This document shows positions 10,704 to 20,043 of a stretch of DNA of 64,000 bases, one piece after another. The translations under genes and the position numbers were made by a program. This DNA is from Ruegeria sp. TM1040 (GTDB taxonomy: Bacteria; Pseudomonadota; Alphaproteobacteria; Rhodobacterales; Rhodobacteraceae): positions 78,501 through 142,500 of the forward strand of contig NC_008044.1 in assembly GCF_000014065.1 (NCBI RefSeq). The letters run 5' to 3'. The first letter of the stretch is position 1. Every line of letters begins with the position of its first letter. The notes under the pieces are model-generated. The model did no database searches. It saw only the letters and a list, made by a program, of their open reading frames with translations, and was not told the DNA's origin.

Positions 10704-11099
10704 TCAGTCCTCCAGATCGCGGCGCACCGCGTCCTGATTGAACAGCCGCCGGGTGTCATCCATGCGATCAAAAGTCTCGTCGATCTGGAATCGCAGATCG
10801 GGGGTGAATTTCAGTCCGGTCTTCTTGCCAATGGCGCGGCGCAGCTCGCTCTTGTTGCGTGCGAGCAGTTGCAGCACGTCCTCTTGGCCCTTGCCTCCGA
10901 GAGGCAGCACATAGGCCGTTGCGATCTTGAGATCCGGCGAGGTGCGCACTTCGCCGACAGTGATAGAGAGACGGTTCAGCTCCGGATCATGGATGTCACC
11001 ACGCGCCAGCACTTCGGAAAGTGTGCGCCGGATGACTTCGCCGACGCGAAGCTGACGTTGAGAGGGGCCGGGCCCGTCGTGGAACTTGTTCTTTGCCAT
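10704..11099 (-). CDS. rbfA: Ribosome-binding factor A
   Basis: The 131-residue KH-fold protein assists late 16S rRNA maturation in the 30S subunit. Family segments seen are [20 protein letters not shown], the [20 protein letters not shown] core and [16 protein letters not shown]. The alphaproteobacterial N-terminus [13 protein letters not shown] fixes the start at 11099; the upstream frame to 11177 lies in the dapB promoter region and is not conserved. It heads the minus-strand gene run and is divergent from dapB, with 93 bases between the two starts that must carry both promoters. infB and nusA, its usual upstream neighbours, are not here. Confidence 0.96.
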   Translation of the reverse strand: MAKNKFHDGPGPSQRQLRVGEVIRRTLSEVLARGDIHDPELNRLSITVGEVRTSPDLKIATAYVLPLGGKGQEDVLQLLARNKSELRRAIGKKTGLKFTPDLRFQIDETFDRMDDTRRLFNQDAVRRDLED

Positions 11100-11192
11100 A
11101 AGACTCGATCTATGCCGAAAGCCGCCCTTTGCCAAGCGGTCCTCAGCAGGGTAGGAGGAATCCAGCGGATAGTCCAATCAGAGAGTGAGGCC

Positions 11193-12002
11193 ATGACGGA
11201 TAAACCAGGGATCGTGATCACCGGCGCTTCGGGGCGCATGGGGCAAATGCTGATCAAGACGGTGCTGGACAGCGACAAAGCCGAACTTGCCGGTGTGGTC
11301 GAGCGCGAAGGCCACGACTGGGTCGGTCAGGATATTGGTATCGCAATGGGGGGCGCGGCCCTTGGGGTTGTGGTCACCGACGATGCGGGCTCGGCCTTCG
11401 CGGGCGCACAGGCGGTCATTGATTTTACCGCACCACAGGCCACGATCGCCTTTTCCAAACTGGCCGCAGAGGCTGGCTGCGTACATGTGATCGGAACCAC
11501 GGGCATGAGCGAGGCGGAAATCGCCCAGCTGGATCCCGCGGCCCAGGACACGGTTCTGGTCCGCGCCGGAAACATGTCTCTGGGCGTTAACCTGTTGGTT
11601 CAACTGACCAAAAAGGTCGCCGCCGCACTCGACGAAGATTTCGATATCGAAGTGATCGAGGCACATCACCACCACAAGGTGGACGCGCCCTCGGGCACCG
11701 CATTGATGCTTGGGGAAGCTGCGGCAGAGGGCCGCGGTGTGGCGCTTGCCGAGGTTTCGGATCGGGGGCGTGATGGGATCACGGGTGCACGCAAAAAAGG
11801 CGACATTGGTTTCTCGGCCATTCGCGGTGGCGACATCGTCGGCGAGCATGACGTTCTTTTTGCAGCGGCGGGCGAGCGCATCGTGCTGCGCCATATGGCC
11901 ACAGATCGCGCGATCTTTGCCCGTGGCGCACTCAAGGCCGCGCTTTGGGGACAAGGCAAAGACGCCGGCGCCTACGACATGATTGATGTTCTCGGGCTTT
12001 GA
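11193..12002 (+). CDS. dapB: 4-hydroxy-tetrahydrodipicolinate reductase
   Basis: The 269-residue enzyme reduces hydroxy-tetrahydrodipicolinate in the diaminopimelate route to lysine and peptidoglycan. It shows the dinucleotide-binding GASGRMGQ (11-18), VIDFTAP (75-81), GTTG (101-104) and the signature [15 protein letters not shown] with the catalytic His/Lys cluster at 158-162. The start [11 protein letters not shown] at 11193 is preceded by GTGAGG. The long open frame starting at 10698 is antisense to rbfA and is not coding before this point. Because a full DAP-pathway enzyme is present, the saccharopine genes further along are unlikely to be the lysine biosynthetic route. Confidence 0.97.
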   Translation: MTDKPGIVITGASGRMGQMLIKTVLDSDKAELAGVVEREGHDWVGQDIGIAMGGAALGVVVTDDAGSAFAGAQAVIDFTAPQATIAFSKLAAEAGCVHVIGTTGMSEAEIAQLDPAAQDTVLVRAGNMSLGVNLLVQLTKKVAAALDEDFDIEVIEAHHHHKVDAPSGTALMLGEAAAEGRGVALAEVSDRGRDGITGARKKGDIGFSAIRGGDIVGEHDVLFAAAGERIVLRHMATDRAIFARGALKAALWGQGKDAGAYDMIDVLGL

Positions 12003-12116
12003 GCAAGATCTGAAGCCTTGATCACATGGGGGCTTTAACCGCATGGGGCCGGCCTCCGGGTCGGCGCCCCCTGCCGGGGTATCTGGAACAAGCCGGAAAC
12101 GTCGGAGCTTCTTCTA

Positions 12117-12170
12117 TCCCCAAATATCCCGGGGTGAGCGCCCGCAGGGAGCGAGGGGCAGAGCCCCTTG
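12117..12170. repeat. GC-rich intergenic repeat-like element
   Basis: The gap between dapB and the next gene contains CCCCAAATATCCCGGGG followed by a GC-rich segment and the hairpin AGGGGC-AGA-GCCCCT. Read on the other strand this is the GGGGCTCTGCCCCT...CCCGGGATATTTGGGG pattern that I recall recurring between genes in Rhodobacteraceae. Only one copy is visible here, so repeat status is inference. Confidence 0.5.
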
Positions 12171-12196
12171 TGGCTGTGCTCAAAAACTGGACGAGC

Positions 12197-12391
12197 TCAA
12201 AAATCGATCGCGATGCCTTTTTTCTCCCAATCGCCATAGCGCGCGGGATCGGGGCCGTCGCGACCACCAAGTTCGGTTGGCAACGGTTTTTCAGCGTCAC
12301 GGGCCTTGCGGCGTTCCTCAGCCTCCGCCAAAGCGCGCTGGGCGGCTGCGGGCAGGTCCTTTGCCCGGTTGGATTCGGGGGTGTCGCTCAT
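12197..12391 (-). CDS. DUF1674 / succinate dehydrogenase assembly factor 4-like protein
   Basis: A 64-residue protein with the DUF1674 signature at its C-terminus: EKPLPTELGGRDGPDPARYGDWEKKGIAIDF (read in two parts, LGGRDGPDPARYGDWEKKG then IAIDF). Its N-terminus is Ala/Glu-rich and helical. The eukaryotic member SDHAF4 binds flavinylated SdhA and aids assembly of succinate dehydrogenase; a similar role is plausible here but no sdh genes are in the window. It is transcribed alone, convergent with dapB and divergent from rsmB. Confidence 0.88.
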   Translation of the reverse strand: MSDTPESNRAKDLPAAAQRALAEAEERRKARDAEKPLPTELGGRDGPDPARYGDWEKKGIAIDF

Positions 12392-12489
12392 CGGGGCTTC
12401 TCCGCAGCGTGGGTTTCATTATCCTGAGCCTATGATATACGCCCGCGTCCGATGTGGACAAGCCGATCCCCGATCAGGAGCACTTCTCT

Positions 12490-13764
12490 ATGACTGACCA
12501 TCCTTCCTCCGCCTCAGATGCCCGTCGCGCTGCGGTTGCGCTTCTCGACAAGGTTCTGGGCGAAGGGCTTTTGCTCTCGGAGTGTCAGACGCAGATCTTG
12601 GAGCGGCTCGAGCCCGCGGATCGGGCCCGCGCGCAACGCCTCGCGCTGCAGGTCCTGCGCGCGCTGGAACGTGCCGACCGCGTGCTTGCAAAACATTTGC
12701 GCAAGCCGCCAGCGCTTCATGTGCGCAATGCGTTGCGTCTGGGCACCGTCGAGCTCTGCTCGGGCGGCGCGGCGCATGGGGTTGTGAATGACATCGTCAA
12801 TCTCGTGGCGCGTCACCGTCGCCATGGCCAGCTCAAGGGGCTGGTCAATGCGGTGCTGCGCAAGGTGGCCACCGAGGGGCCCGGCGAATGGGCCAAGCTG
12901 CGGGTGCCGCGTTTGCCCAAATGGCTGCGCGCGCCTCTGGTGCAGGCGTGGGGCAGCGATGCGATGCTCGCAATCGAAGCGGCCCATTTTAAAGGCGCGC
13001 CTTTGGATCTGAGCGCCAAGCCGGGGGCAGATCTGGCGGCGCTGGAAGGTGCGATGACCCCTACTGGAAGCCTGCGTTTGCAGGACGCGGGTCAAGTCTC
13101 GGCCCTTCCCGGCTATGAACAGGGGGCGTGGTGGGTGCAGGACGCAGCCGCAGCCCTTCCGGCGCAGCTTTTGAATGCTGCGCGCGGCGAACGTGTGCTT
13201 GATCTCTGTGCGGCGCCCGGCGGCAAAACCTTGCAGATGGCTGCCGCAGGGGCTCAGGTCACAGCGGTTGATATTTCCGAAAACCGCCTTGCGCGTCTGC
13301 AGGAGAACCTCACGCGCACCGGGCTCTCTGCCACGGTTGTTGCAGGCGATGTGTTTGAACAAAAGGGGCAGTATGATGCGGTTCTGCTGGATGCCCCCTG
13401 TTCAGCCACAGGTACCATCCGCCGCCATCCGGATTTGCCCCATGCCAAGGACGGTGCCGGTTTTGGCGGGCTCATCGAGCTGCAGGCGCAGATGCTCGCC
13501 CACGCCTGGGGGCTGGTGCGGCCCGGAGGGCGTCTGGTCTATTGTACCTGTTCCCTCTTGCCAGACGAAGGTGAATGTCAGGTCGAGGATATGCTCGAGA
13601 TGTTCCCCGGTGCCCGGATCGGTGACCGGCTGAAGTCGCTTTCGGGTATTGATCCAAGTTGGATCACCGAAGAAGGTGGCCTGCGCCTCAGACCGGACTA
13701 TTGGGCCGAGATTGGCGGTATGGACGGGTTCTACATGGCCGAACTCGTAAAGGCCGAGGTCTAA
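12490..13764 (+). CDS. RsmB-family rRNA (cytosine-5) methyltransferase
   Basis: The 424-residue protein has an N-terminal NusB-like RNA-binding domain (about 1-130) and a C-terminal class I methyltransferase. SAM-binding motif LDLCAAPGGKT is at 237-247. Motif IV DAPCSATG is at 301-308, and motif VI YCTCS places the catalytic cysteine at C354. These indicate m5C modification of 16S rRNA (C967 in E. coli RsmB/Sun) or a related site. ATG 12490 has AGGAG nine bases upstream, so I preferred it to the in-frame ATG at 12454. GC-rich repeat-like sequence fills the 191 bases downstream. Confidence 0.92.
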   Translation: MTDHPSSASDARRAAVALLDKVLGEGLLLSECQTQILERLEPADRARAQRLALQVLRALERADRVLAKHLRKPPALHVRNALRLGTVELCSGGAAHGVVNDIVNLVARHRRHGQLKGLVNAVLRKVATEGPGEWAKLRVPRLPKWLRAPLVQAWGSDAMLAIEAAHFKGAPLDLSAKPGADLAALEGAMTPTGSLRLQDAGQVSALPGYEQGAWWVQDAAAALPAQLLNAARGERVLDLCAAPGGKTLQMAAAGAQVTAVDISENRLARLQENLTRTGLSATVVAGDVFEQKGQYDAVLLDAPCSATGTIRRHPDLPHAKDGAGFGGLIELQAQMLAHAWGLVRPGGRLVYCTCSLLPDEGECQVEDMLEMFPGARIGDRLKSLSGIDPSWITEEGGLRLRPDYWAEIGGMDGFYMAELVKAEV

Positions 13765-13955
13765 GGCTCCGCAAGGCACCCGGTGCCCCGCCCGCAGGGC
13801 GCTCGGCCCAACGGGAGCGGACCCTGCTCTGATGATACGCGACGGGCGGGAGAGTTTGCAGCTCTGGCGTCCTCGTCGCAACAGAGCGCATGACTCCCGA
13901 CCGCAGGCGCGTTATCCTCCCGCCAAAACGCCAAAGGCGCGTGAGGCAAGAGAGC

Positions 13956-15701
13956 ATGTCCAAATATGACCGAATGGCCAGTCGCGGCACGCGACTGCTG
14001 AACCGCTATACCGCCTGGAAGGCGCGCAAACAGCCCGCGGCCACTGGGTTTGTCTCGCAGCCCGAGCCGCGTACCATAGGCAGTTTTGCGCGTGGGCGGC
14101 AGCTGGTGGCCGGCAACCTCCTGTTTGCAGGCTATCTGGTAGAGAGTGACACCACTGGCCTTTGGGATGTGGAGGCGCCTGATTTTGCCTTTGAGGCAGA
14201 GCGCCAGGGCTGTACATGGCTCGATGATCTGGCCGCGGTCGGCGATCTGAAGGCGCGCAGCAAGGCCCAGCACTGGGTCCGGGGCTGGATCGATGAGTTT
14301 GGCAAGGGCACTGGTCCCGGCTGGTCGCCGGATCTGACCGGGCGGCGCGTGATTCGATGGATCAACCACGCCCTATTCCTGCTGAGTGGTCAGGACAAAC
14401 CAGCCTCCGATGCCTTTTATCGGTCTCTCTCGCAGCAGACGTGGTTCCTGTCGCAGCGCTGGAAGGGGGCATCGCCTGGCTTGCCGCGGTTTGAGGCGCT
14501 TACCGGGCTGATCTATGCGGGGCTTGCGCTCAAGGGCTGCGAGGAACTCGCAGACCCTGCGGTCAAAGCGCTGGCTCAGGACTGCGCGCAGCAGATCAAC
14601 GCCGAGGGCGGCCTGCCGACCCGCAACCCCGAAGAGCTACTGGATGTGTTCACCTTGCTCACATGGGCCGCAGCGGCGTTGCATGAAGCGGGACGGTCGG
14701 TGCCGCGCGAGCATCACGCCGCGCTGGATCGTATCGCACCCACACTGCGGGCCTTGCGCCACAGCGACGGGGCGCTGGCGCGGTTTCATGGCGGCGGGCG
14801 CGGGCAGGAGGGCTGGCTCGATCACGCGCTGGCCGCCTCGCATGTCCCTGCAAGACCCTTTGAAGGGCTGGCGATGGGGTTTGCACGACTCTCGGCGCGG
14901 CGCACTTCGCTCATCATTGATGCCACCGTGCCACCCGTTGGCAAGGCCTCCTACAATGCACACGCTTCGACTTTGGCTTTCGAGCTAACGTCCGGGCGGC
15001 GTCCCTTGATCGTGAATTGCGGCGCGGGCGAGAATTTCGGGCTAGAGTGGCGTCGGGCGGGACGGGCCACGCCCTCTCATTCTGCGCTCTGTATCGAAGG
15101 GCACTCAAGCGCCCGGCTGGCCGCGCCGCAAAAGGGCACGGGACATGAGTTCCTGATCGACGCGCCCACCGATGTGCCAATCGAGCGCGAAGACCTTGTG
15201 GATGGGTATCGGTTTCAGGGTGCTCATGATGGCTATGCCAAATCCTATGGCGTGACCATTGCGCGCTCTTTGGAACTGTCGGTGGACGGGCGCATGGTGT
15301 CGGGCGAGGACATGGTGCTGGCACTTGATGACGCCGCAAAAAAGTGCTTCGACAGGGCGCTGGACGCGGGCGGCCTGCGCGGTATTGGCTATGATTTACG
15401 GTTCCATTTGCACCCGGATGTGGACGCAGCCCTTGACTTAGGGGGCGCAGCAGTATCCATGGCGCTCAAGAGTGGGGAAATCTGGGTATTCCGTCACGAT
15501 GGTCAATGCGACCTCAAGCTGGAAACCAGCGTTTACCTGGAAAAGGCCCGCTTGAAGCCGCGTCAATCGCTGCAAATCGTCCTGTCGGGCCGGGCCATTC
15601 AATATGCGACCCAGATCCGCTGGACCCTCAGCAAGGCGCAGGAAACGGCTGTGGCCGTGCGCGACTTGGCCCGCGACGACCCCATGGCCTACGAAGAGTG
15701 A
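13956..15701 (+). CDS. Heparinase II/III family protein
   Basis: A 581-residue protein with an N-terminal alpha-helical toroid-like half (conserved TGRRVIRWINHALFLLSG and FEALTGLIYAGLAL) and a C-terminal beta-rich heparinase II/III domain beginning near residue 310 (SYNAHASTLAFELTSG, LIVNCGAG, ATPSHSALCIEG, the last containing the conserved HSAL). The family includes polysaccharide lyases for uronic-acid glycans, but many alphaproteobacterial members of this length are uncharacterised and may act on the cell envelope. No signal peptide is evident at the chosen start MSKYDRMASRG (13956); the frame is open up to 13890. purH starts 24 bases after the stop codon. Confidence 0.85.
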   Translation: MSKYDRMASRGTRLLNRYTAWKARKQPAATGFVSQPEPRTIGSFARGRQLVAGNLLFAGYLVESDTTGLWDVEAPDFAFEAERQGCTWLDDLAAVGDLKARSKAQHWVRGWIDEFGKGTGPGWSPDLTGRRVIRWINHALFLLSGQDKPASDAFYRSLSQQTWFLSQRWKGASPGLPRFEALTGLIYAGLALKGCEELADPAVKALAQDCAQQINAEGGLPTRNPEELLDVFTLLTWAAAALHEAGRSVPREHHAALDRIAPTLRALRHSDGALARFHGGGRGQEGWLDHALAASHVPARPFEGLAMGFARLSARRTSLIIDATVPPVGKASYNAHASTLAFELTSGRRPLIVNCGAGENFGLEWRRAGRATPSHSALCIEGHSSARLAAPQKGTGHEFLIDAPTDVPIEREDLVDGYRFQGAHDGYAKSYGVTIARSLELSVDGRMVSGEDMVLALDDAAKKCFDRALDAGGLRGIGYDLRFHLHPDVDAALDLGGAAVSMALKSGEIWVFRHDGQCDLKLETSVYLEKARLKPRQSLQIVLSGRAIQYATQIRWTLSKAQETAVAVRDLARDDPMAYEE

Positions 15702-15725
15702 ACCTGAACAAGGATTCTGACACCG

Positions 15726-17315
15726 ATGACCGACCTCCACCCCGTCCGCCGCGCCCTTCTGTCCGTCTCTGACAAAACCGGGCTGATCGAGCTGGGTAAA
15801 TCCCTCGCTGAGCGCGGGGTTGAACTGCTCTCGACCGGTGGCACTGCCAAAGCGCTGCGCGATGCCGGGCTGACCGTGAAGGACGTCTCCGAGGTGACCG
15901 GCTTTCCCGAGATGATGGATGGCCGCGTAAAAACCCTGCATCCGATGGTGCATGGCGGCCTTCTGGCTCTGCGCGACAATGACGCGCATGTGGCCGCGAT
16001 GACCGATCATGGCATTGGCGAAATCGATCTCTTGGTGGTGAACCTCTACCCCTTTGAGGCGGCGCTGAAGCGCGGTGCGGCCTATGACGAAATGATCGAG
16101 AACATCGACATCGGTGGTCCCGCGATGATCCGCGCGGCGGCCAAGAACCACGCGTTTGTCAATGTGGTGGTGGATGTTGAGGATTACGGCGTCCTCTTGG
16201 AGGAGCTGGACCAGAACGACGGTCAGACCTCCTTTGCCTTCCGTCAGTGGCTGGCACAGAACGCCTATGCGCGCACCGCTGCCTATGATGCGGCTGTGTC
16301 GAACTGGATGGCCGGAGCGATCGGTCTTGATGCGCCGCGCCGCCGTGCCTTTGCTGGTCAGATTGCGCAGACGCTGCGCTATGGCGAGAACCCGCATCAG
16401 GACGCGGCCTTCTACACCGATGGCACCGAGCGTGTGGGCGTGGCGACCGCAGAGCAGTTGCAGGGCAAGGAACTCTCCTACAACAACATCAACGACACCG
16501 ACGCAGCCTTTGAACTCGTGAGCGAATTCGCCCCCGAGGACGGCCCGGCCGTGGCGATCATCAAACACGCCAACCCCTGCGGCGTGGCGCGTGGCGCAAC
16601 CCTCTTGGAGGCATACAACAAGGCGTTTGACTGCGATCGCACCTCAGCATTCGGGGGCATCGTTGCGCTCAACATGCCGCTTGATGCCGAGACCGCAGAG
16701 GCAATCACCCAGATCTTTACCGAAGTGGTGATCGCACCGGGGGCCTCGGATGAGGCCAAGGCGATCTTTGCGGCGAAGAAGAACCTGCGCCTCTTGATCA
16801 CCGAGGGCCTGCCTAACCCGCAGGACGCAGGCCTGACCACCCGTCAGGTTTCGGGCGGGATGCTGGTGCAGGACAAGGACGTTGGCCACCGGGCCATGGA
16901 CGACCTGAAAGTGGTGACCGAAAAGGCACCGACCGAAGAGCAGATGGCGGATCTGCTCTTTGCCTGGAAGGTCGCCAAACATGTGAAATCCAACGCGATT
17001 GTCTATGTCAAAGACGGCCAGACGGTGGGCGTGGGCGCAGGCCAGATGAGCCGCGTCGACTCCGCCACGATTGCAGGTGTCAAAGCACAGCGCATGGCGG
17101 ATGCGATGGAACTGCCCGAAAGCCTCGCCAAAGGCTCCGCAGTGGCGTCGGATGCTTTCTTTCCCTTCGCTGATGGCCTGATGGAAGCAGCTTCCAATGG
17201 CGCCACCTGCGTCATTCAGCCCGGTGGCTCCATGCGTGATGACGAGGTCATCAAGGCGGCGAATGACGCGGGGCTTGCCATGGTCTTTACCGGTATGCGC
17301 CACTTCCGCCACTAA
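15726..17315 (+). CDS. purH: Bifunctional AICAR formyltransferase / IMP cyclohydrolase
   Basis: The 529-residue enzyme catalyses the last two steps of IMP synthesis. The N-terminal MGS-like IMP cyclohydrolase domain (about 1-150) shows [20 protein letters not shown] and [13 protein letters not shown]. The C-terminal AICAR transformylase domain shows [23 protein letters not shown] with the catalytic Lys/His pair, and the closing [24 protein letters not shown]. Length is standard. AAGGA lies 11 bases before the ATG. lspA follows 19 bases downstream. Confidence 0.98.
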   Translation: MTDLHPVRRALLSVSDKTGLIELGKSLAERGVELLSTGGTAKALRDAGLTVKDVSEVTGFPEMMDGRVKTLHPMVHGGLLALRDNDAHVAAMTDHGIGEIDLLVVNLYPFEAALKRGAAYDEMIENIDIGGPAMIRAAAKNHAFVNVVVDVEDYGVLLEELDQNDGQTSFAFRQWLAQNAYARTAAYDAAVSNWMAGAIGLDAPRRRAFAGQIAQTLRYGENPHQDAAFYTDGTERVGVATAEQLQGKELSYNNINDTDAAFELVSEFAPEDGPAVAIIKHANPCGVARGATLLEAYNKAFDCDRTSAFGGIVALNMPLDAETAEAITQIFTEVVIAPGASDEAKAIFAAKKNLRLLITEGLPNPQDAGLTTRQVSGGMLVQDKDVGHRAMDDLKVVTEKAPTEEQMADLLFAWKVAKHVKSNAIVYVKDGQTVGVGAGQMSRVDSATIAGVKAQRMADAMELPESLAKGSAVASDAFFPFADGLMEAASNGATCVIQPGGSMRDDEVIKAANDAGLAMVFTGMRHFRH

Positions 17316-17334
17316 GACCGGAGATCAAGAGACC

Positions 17335-17817
17335 ATGCGGAGCTATGCGCTGTATCTTGCGGCCCTCATTGCGCTGATCGTGGATCAGGCCACCAAGATC
17401 GGAGTCGTCTTCGGCCTCGATCTGGTGCGTGTGCTGCGCATTGATGTGGCTCCGCCCTTGCTCAACTTTCGCTATGGCGAAAACCGGGGCATCAATTTTG
17501 GTCTGTTCAATGATGGCGGCGATTCCAGCCGCTGGATCTTGATCGGGATCTCTTTGATAATCTGTGCTGCGGTGTTCCTCTGGGTGCGCCGCAGCCACGC
17601 CAACAGTCGCCTGATGCTGATCAGCGCGGGGCTGGTCATCGGCGGCGCGCTCGGCAATGTGCTGGACCGGGTGCTCTATGGCTATGTGCTCGATTTTCTC
17701 AACATGTCGTGCTGCGGGATCAACAACCCTTATGTGTTCAATGTCGCGGATGTGTTCATTTTTGCGGGAGCGGCAGGGTTGATCCTGTTTGAAGGCCGCG
17801 CAAAAAAGCCCGCGTGA
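17335..17817 (+). CDS. lspA: Lipoprotein signal peptidase II
   Basis: The 160-residue inner-membrane aspartyl protease removes signal peptides from prolipoproteins. Four hydrophobic helices are apparent. The catalytic aspartates lie in the conserved GNVLDRVLYGYVLDF and FNVADVFIF segments, and the IVDQATK and ENRGINFGLF motifs are present. The start at 17335 follows GAGATCAAGAGACC; the frame upstream overlaps purH. The next gene is itself a lipoprotein, and together with the M16 proteases this looks like a conserved envelope-maturation neighbourhood. Confidence 0.96.
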   Translation: MRSYALYLAALIALIVDQATKIGVVFGLDLVRVLRIDVAPPLLNFRYGENRGINFGLFNDGGDSSRWILIGISLIICAAVFLWVRRSHANSRLMLISAGLVIGGALGNVLDRVLYGYVLDFLNMSCCGINNPYVFNVADVFIFAGAAGLILFEGRAKKPA

Positions 17818-17969
17818 CCTCCTGCGCGATATGCGCTAGAGGTACAGAGACCGTCTGGGCCTGCGGCGGGTGGATCGCCGGATAAGGACCCAACTGATTG
17901 ATAACGCATGTCTGAGGCGCTTTCCGGGTTCTGGCTGTCGCGCGGCATGCACAAAGAGGATCGCGCCCC

Positions 17970-18476
17970 ATGCGCTTTGTGACTGCACCGATCATCTTGA
18001 GCTCTGTTTTGCTGCTGGGCGCTTGTGCCAACAAGCCGCTGCATGATCTGGATGCGCGCCGCAACTCGCCGGATGAATTCCTCGTTTTGCCCAGCAAACC
18101 GCTGGAACAGCCGGAAAGCTATGCTGCCCTGCCCGAGCCCACGCCCGGTGGCAGCAATCGCACCGACCGCAACCCGCAGGCCGAAGCGATTGTCGCGCTG
18201 GGCGGACGGCCGAGTGGCGCCGGGATCCCTGCCTCCGAAGGGACATTGGTGGCGGCGGCAAGCCGCTATGGCGTTGAAGGCGACATTCGCGAGACATTGA
18301 CGGCCGAGGATACGAAGCGGCGCAAGCGGGCGGGGATTCTCGCAAATATCAAGCTCTTCCCCGTGGACCGCTATGCGGAAACCTACGAGGACGATGCGCT
18401 GGATCCGCAACGCGTCAGCGCCGCCTATCGTCGGGCCGGGGTTCCGACGCCCTCTTCGCCACCAAACGGCGAATAA
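17970..18476 (+). CDS. DUF3035-type lipoprotein
   Basis: A 168-residue predicted lipoprotein. The signal sequence MRFVTAPIILSSVLLLGAC ends in a lipobox LGAC with the acylated cysteine at residue 19. The mature part is rich in Pro, Ala and Arg and has the DUF3035-like segment LDARRNSPDEFLVLPSKPLE; no catalytic motif is seen. Residue 20 is Ala, so outer-membrane sorting is expected by the +2 rule. Function is unknown to me. It lies 152 bases after lspA and 133 bases before the M16 peptidase pair on the same strand. Confidence 0.8.
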   Translation: MRFVTAPIILSSVLLLGACANKPLHDLDARRNSPDEFLVLPSKPLEQPESYAALPEPTPGGSNRTDRNPQAEAIVALGGRPSGAGIPASEGTLVAAASRYGVEGDIRETLTAEDTKRRKRAGILANIKLFPVDRYAETYEDDALDPQRVSAAYRRAGVPTPSSPPNGE

Positions 18477-18609
18477 CCCTTCACAATTTCGGCAAACCGT
18501 CTTGTCGCTGACGGTCGGCACCGTAATTTGATGCCCAGCAGGCTAAAACGACTCTGCGCCGGGCCGTGTCGTCGCGCGCGCTCGGGTACCGATCTGGAGG
18601 ATAGGACAC

Positions 18610-20043
18610 ATGACAACTGAGGCAGCAATCCTGTCGGGGCTTCGGGCCAGCTGGCGGTCTGCGCTTTGTGCCGTCGTGATGGCGACAGGACTTGGCGCGC
18701 CGGGTCTTATGGCGCAGGAGACGTCCGTGGATGGGGCAGGGGCCGCGCAAACCTCGCAAAGCGGCGCCGAGATGGTCACAACCTTCACACTTGAAAATGG
18801 CATGATGGTGGTCGTGGTCGAAGACCATCGCGCCCCTGTGGTGCAGCATATGGTCTGGTACCGTGCCGGTTCTGCAGATGAGCCAGTCGGTCAGAGCGGT
18901 GTTGCGCATTTTCTCGAACATCTGTTGTTCAAAGGGACCGACACGCTGGAGGCGGGCGAGCTTTCGGCGACGGTCGCGCGCAATGGCGGGCGCGACAATG
19001 CGTTCACCAGCTATGACTACACCGCGTATTTTCAGCGCGTGGCTGCCGACCGGCTTGAGCTGATGATGCAGATGGAAGCGGACCGGATGCGCAATCTGCG
19101 CCTCACCGAGACCGACATCGTGACCGAGCGCGAGGTGATCCTAGAGGAGCGCAATCAGCGCACCGACAATGATCCAACGGCCCTGTTTCGAGAGCAGATG
19201 CGCGCGGTGCAATATCTCAACCATCGCTATGGCCAGCCGGTGATTGGCTGGCGGCATGAGATGGAGACCCTGTCGATGGAGGACGCGCTGTCCTACTACG
19301 GCACATATTATGCGCCAAACAATGCCATCCTTGTGGTGTCGGGCGATGTGCAACCCGAGGCGGTCCGCAAGCTGGCCGAGACCTATTACGGCGTGATCCC
19401 GGCCAACCCAGATCTGCCCGAGCGGCTGCGCAGCGAGGAGCCCCCCCAAACCGCGGCGCGTCGGCTGACCTTTGCCGACCCCCGGGTGTCTCAGCCTTAT
19501 GTGCAGCGGTCTTATCTGGCGCCCGAACGTGACAGTGGCAGTCAGGAAAAAGCGGCGGCGCTTTATCTGCTCTCGCAGCTTCTGGGCGGGGGCAGCACGT
19601 CTTATCTCGCCAATGCGCTCCAGTTCGAGCAGCAGGTGGCGGTTTATACGGCAGCCTTCTATTCTGGGGTGTCGCTGGATGACACCACGTTTGATTTTGT
19701 GATTGTGCCTGCCGATGGCGTCACGCTGGACGAGGCCGAGGCCGCGCTGGATCGCAGCGTTGCGCAGTTTCTTGAGGCTGGCGTTGATACCGCACAGCTC
19801 GACCGGATCAAGCTGCAGCTGCGCGCCTCGGAGATTTATGCCCGCGATGACGTCGATCGGATTGCCAACCGCTATGGTCGCGCGTTGACCTCCGGGCTGA
19901 CGGTTGAGGACGTGCAGGACTGGCCACGGGTGCTGCAATCCATCACTGAAGACGAGATCATCGCCGTCGCGCGCGAGGTCTTGCGCCCGCAAGCCTCGGT
20001 CACCGGATACCTGATCCAAAGCCCGCAGGAGGTCGCCCAATGA
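18610..20043 (+). CDS. M16 family zinc metallopeptidase, catalytic subunit
   Basis: The 477-residue protein has a signal peptide (cleavage near A35 in GLMAQETS), so it is periplasmic. The inverted zinc motif HFLEH (100-104) plus the downstream glutamate in EREVILEERNQR are intact, placing it with PqqL/MPP-like M16B peptidases. A second M16 lobe follows (about 250-470). A GGAGGATAGG ribosome-binding site precedes the ATG. Its stop overlaps the start of a second M16 gene lacking the zinc motif, so the product is probably the active half of a heterodimer that degrades small peptides or signal-peptide remnants. Confidence 0.92.
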   Translation: MTTEAAILSGLRASWRSALCAVVMATGLGAPGLMAQETSVDGAGAAQTSQSGAEMVTTFTLENGMMVVVVEDHRAPVVQHMVWYRAGSADEPVGQSGVAHFLEHLLFKGTDTLEAGELSATVARNGGRDNAFTSYDYTAYFQRVAADRLELMMQMEADRMRNLRLTETDIVTEREVILEERNQRTDNDPTALFREQMRAVQYLNHRYGQPVIGWRHEMETLSMEDALSYYGTYYAPNNAILVVSGDVQPEAVRKLAETYYGVIPANPDLPERLRSEEPPQTAARRLTFADPRVSQPYVQRSYLAPERDSGSQEKAAALYLLSQLLGGGSTSYLANALQFEQQVAVYTAAFYSGVSLDDTTFDFVIVPADGVTLDEAEAALDRSVAQFLEAGVDTAQLDRIKLQLRASEIYARDDVDRIANRYGRALTSGLTVEDVQDWPRVLQSITEDEIIAVAREVLRPQASVTGYLIQSPQEVAQ

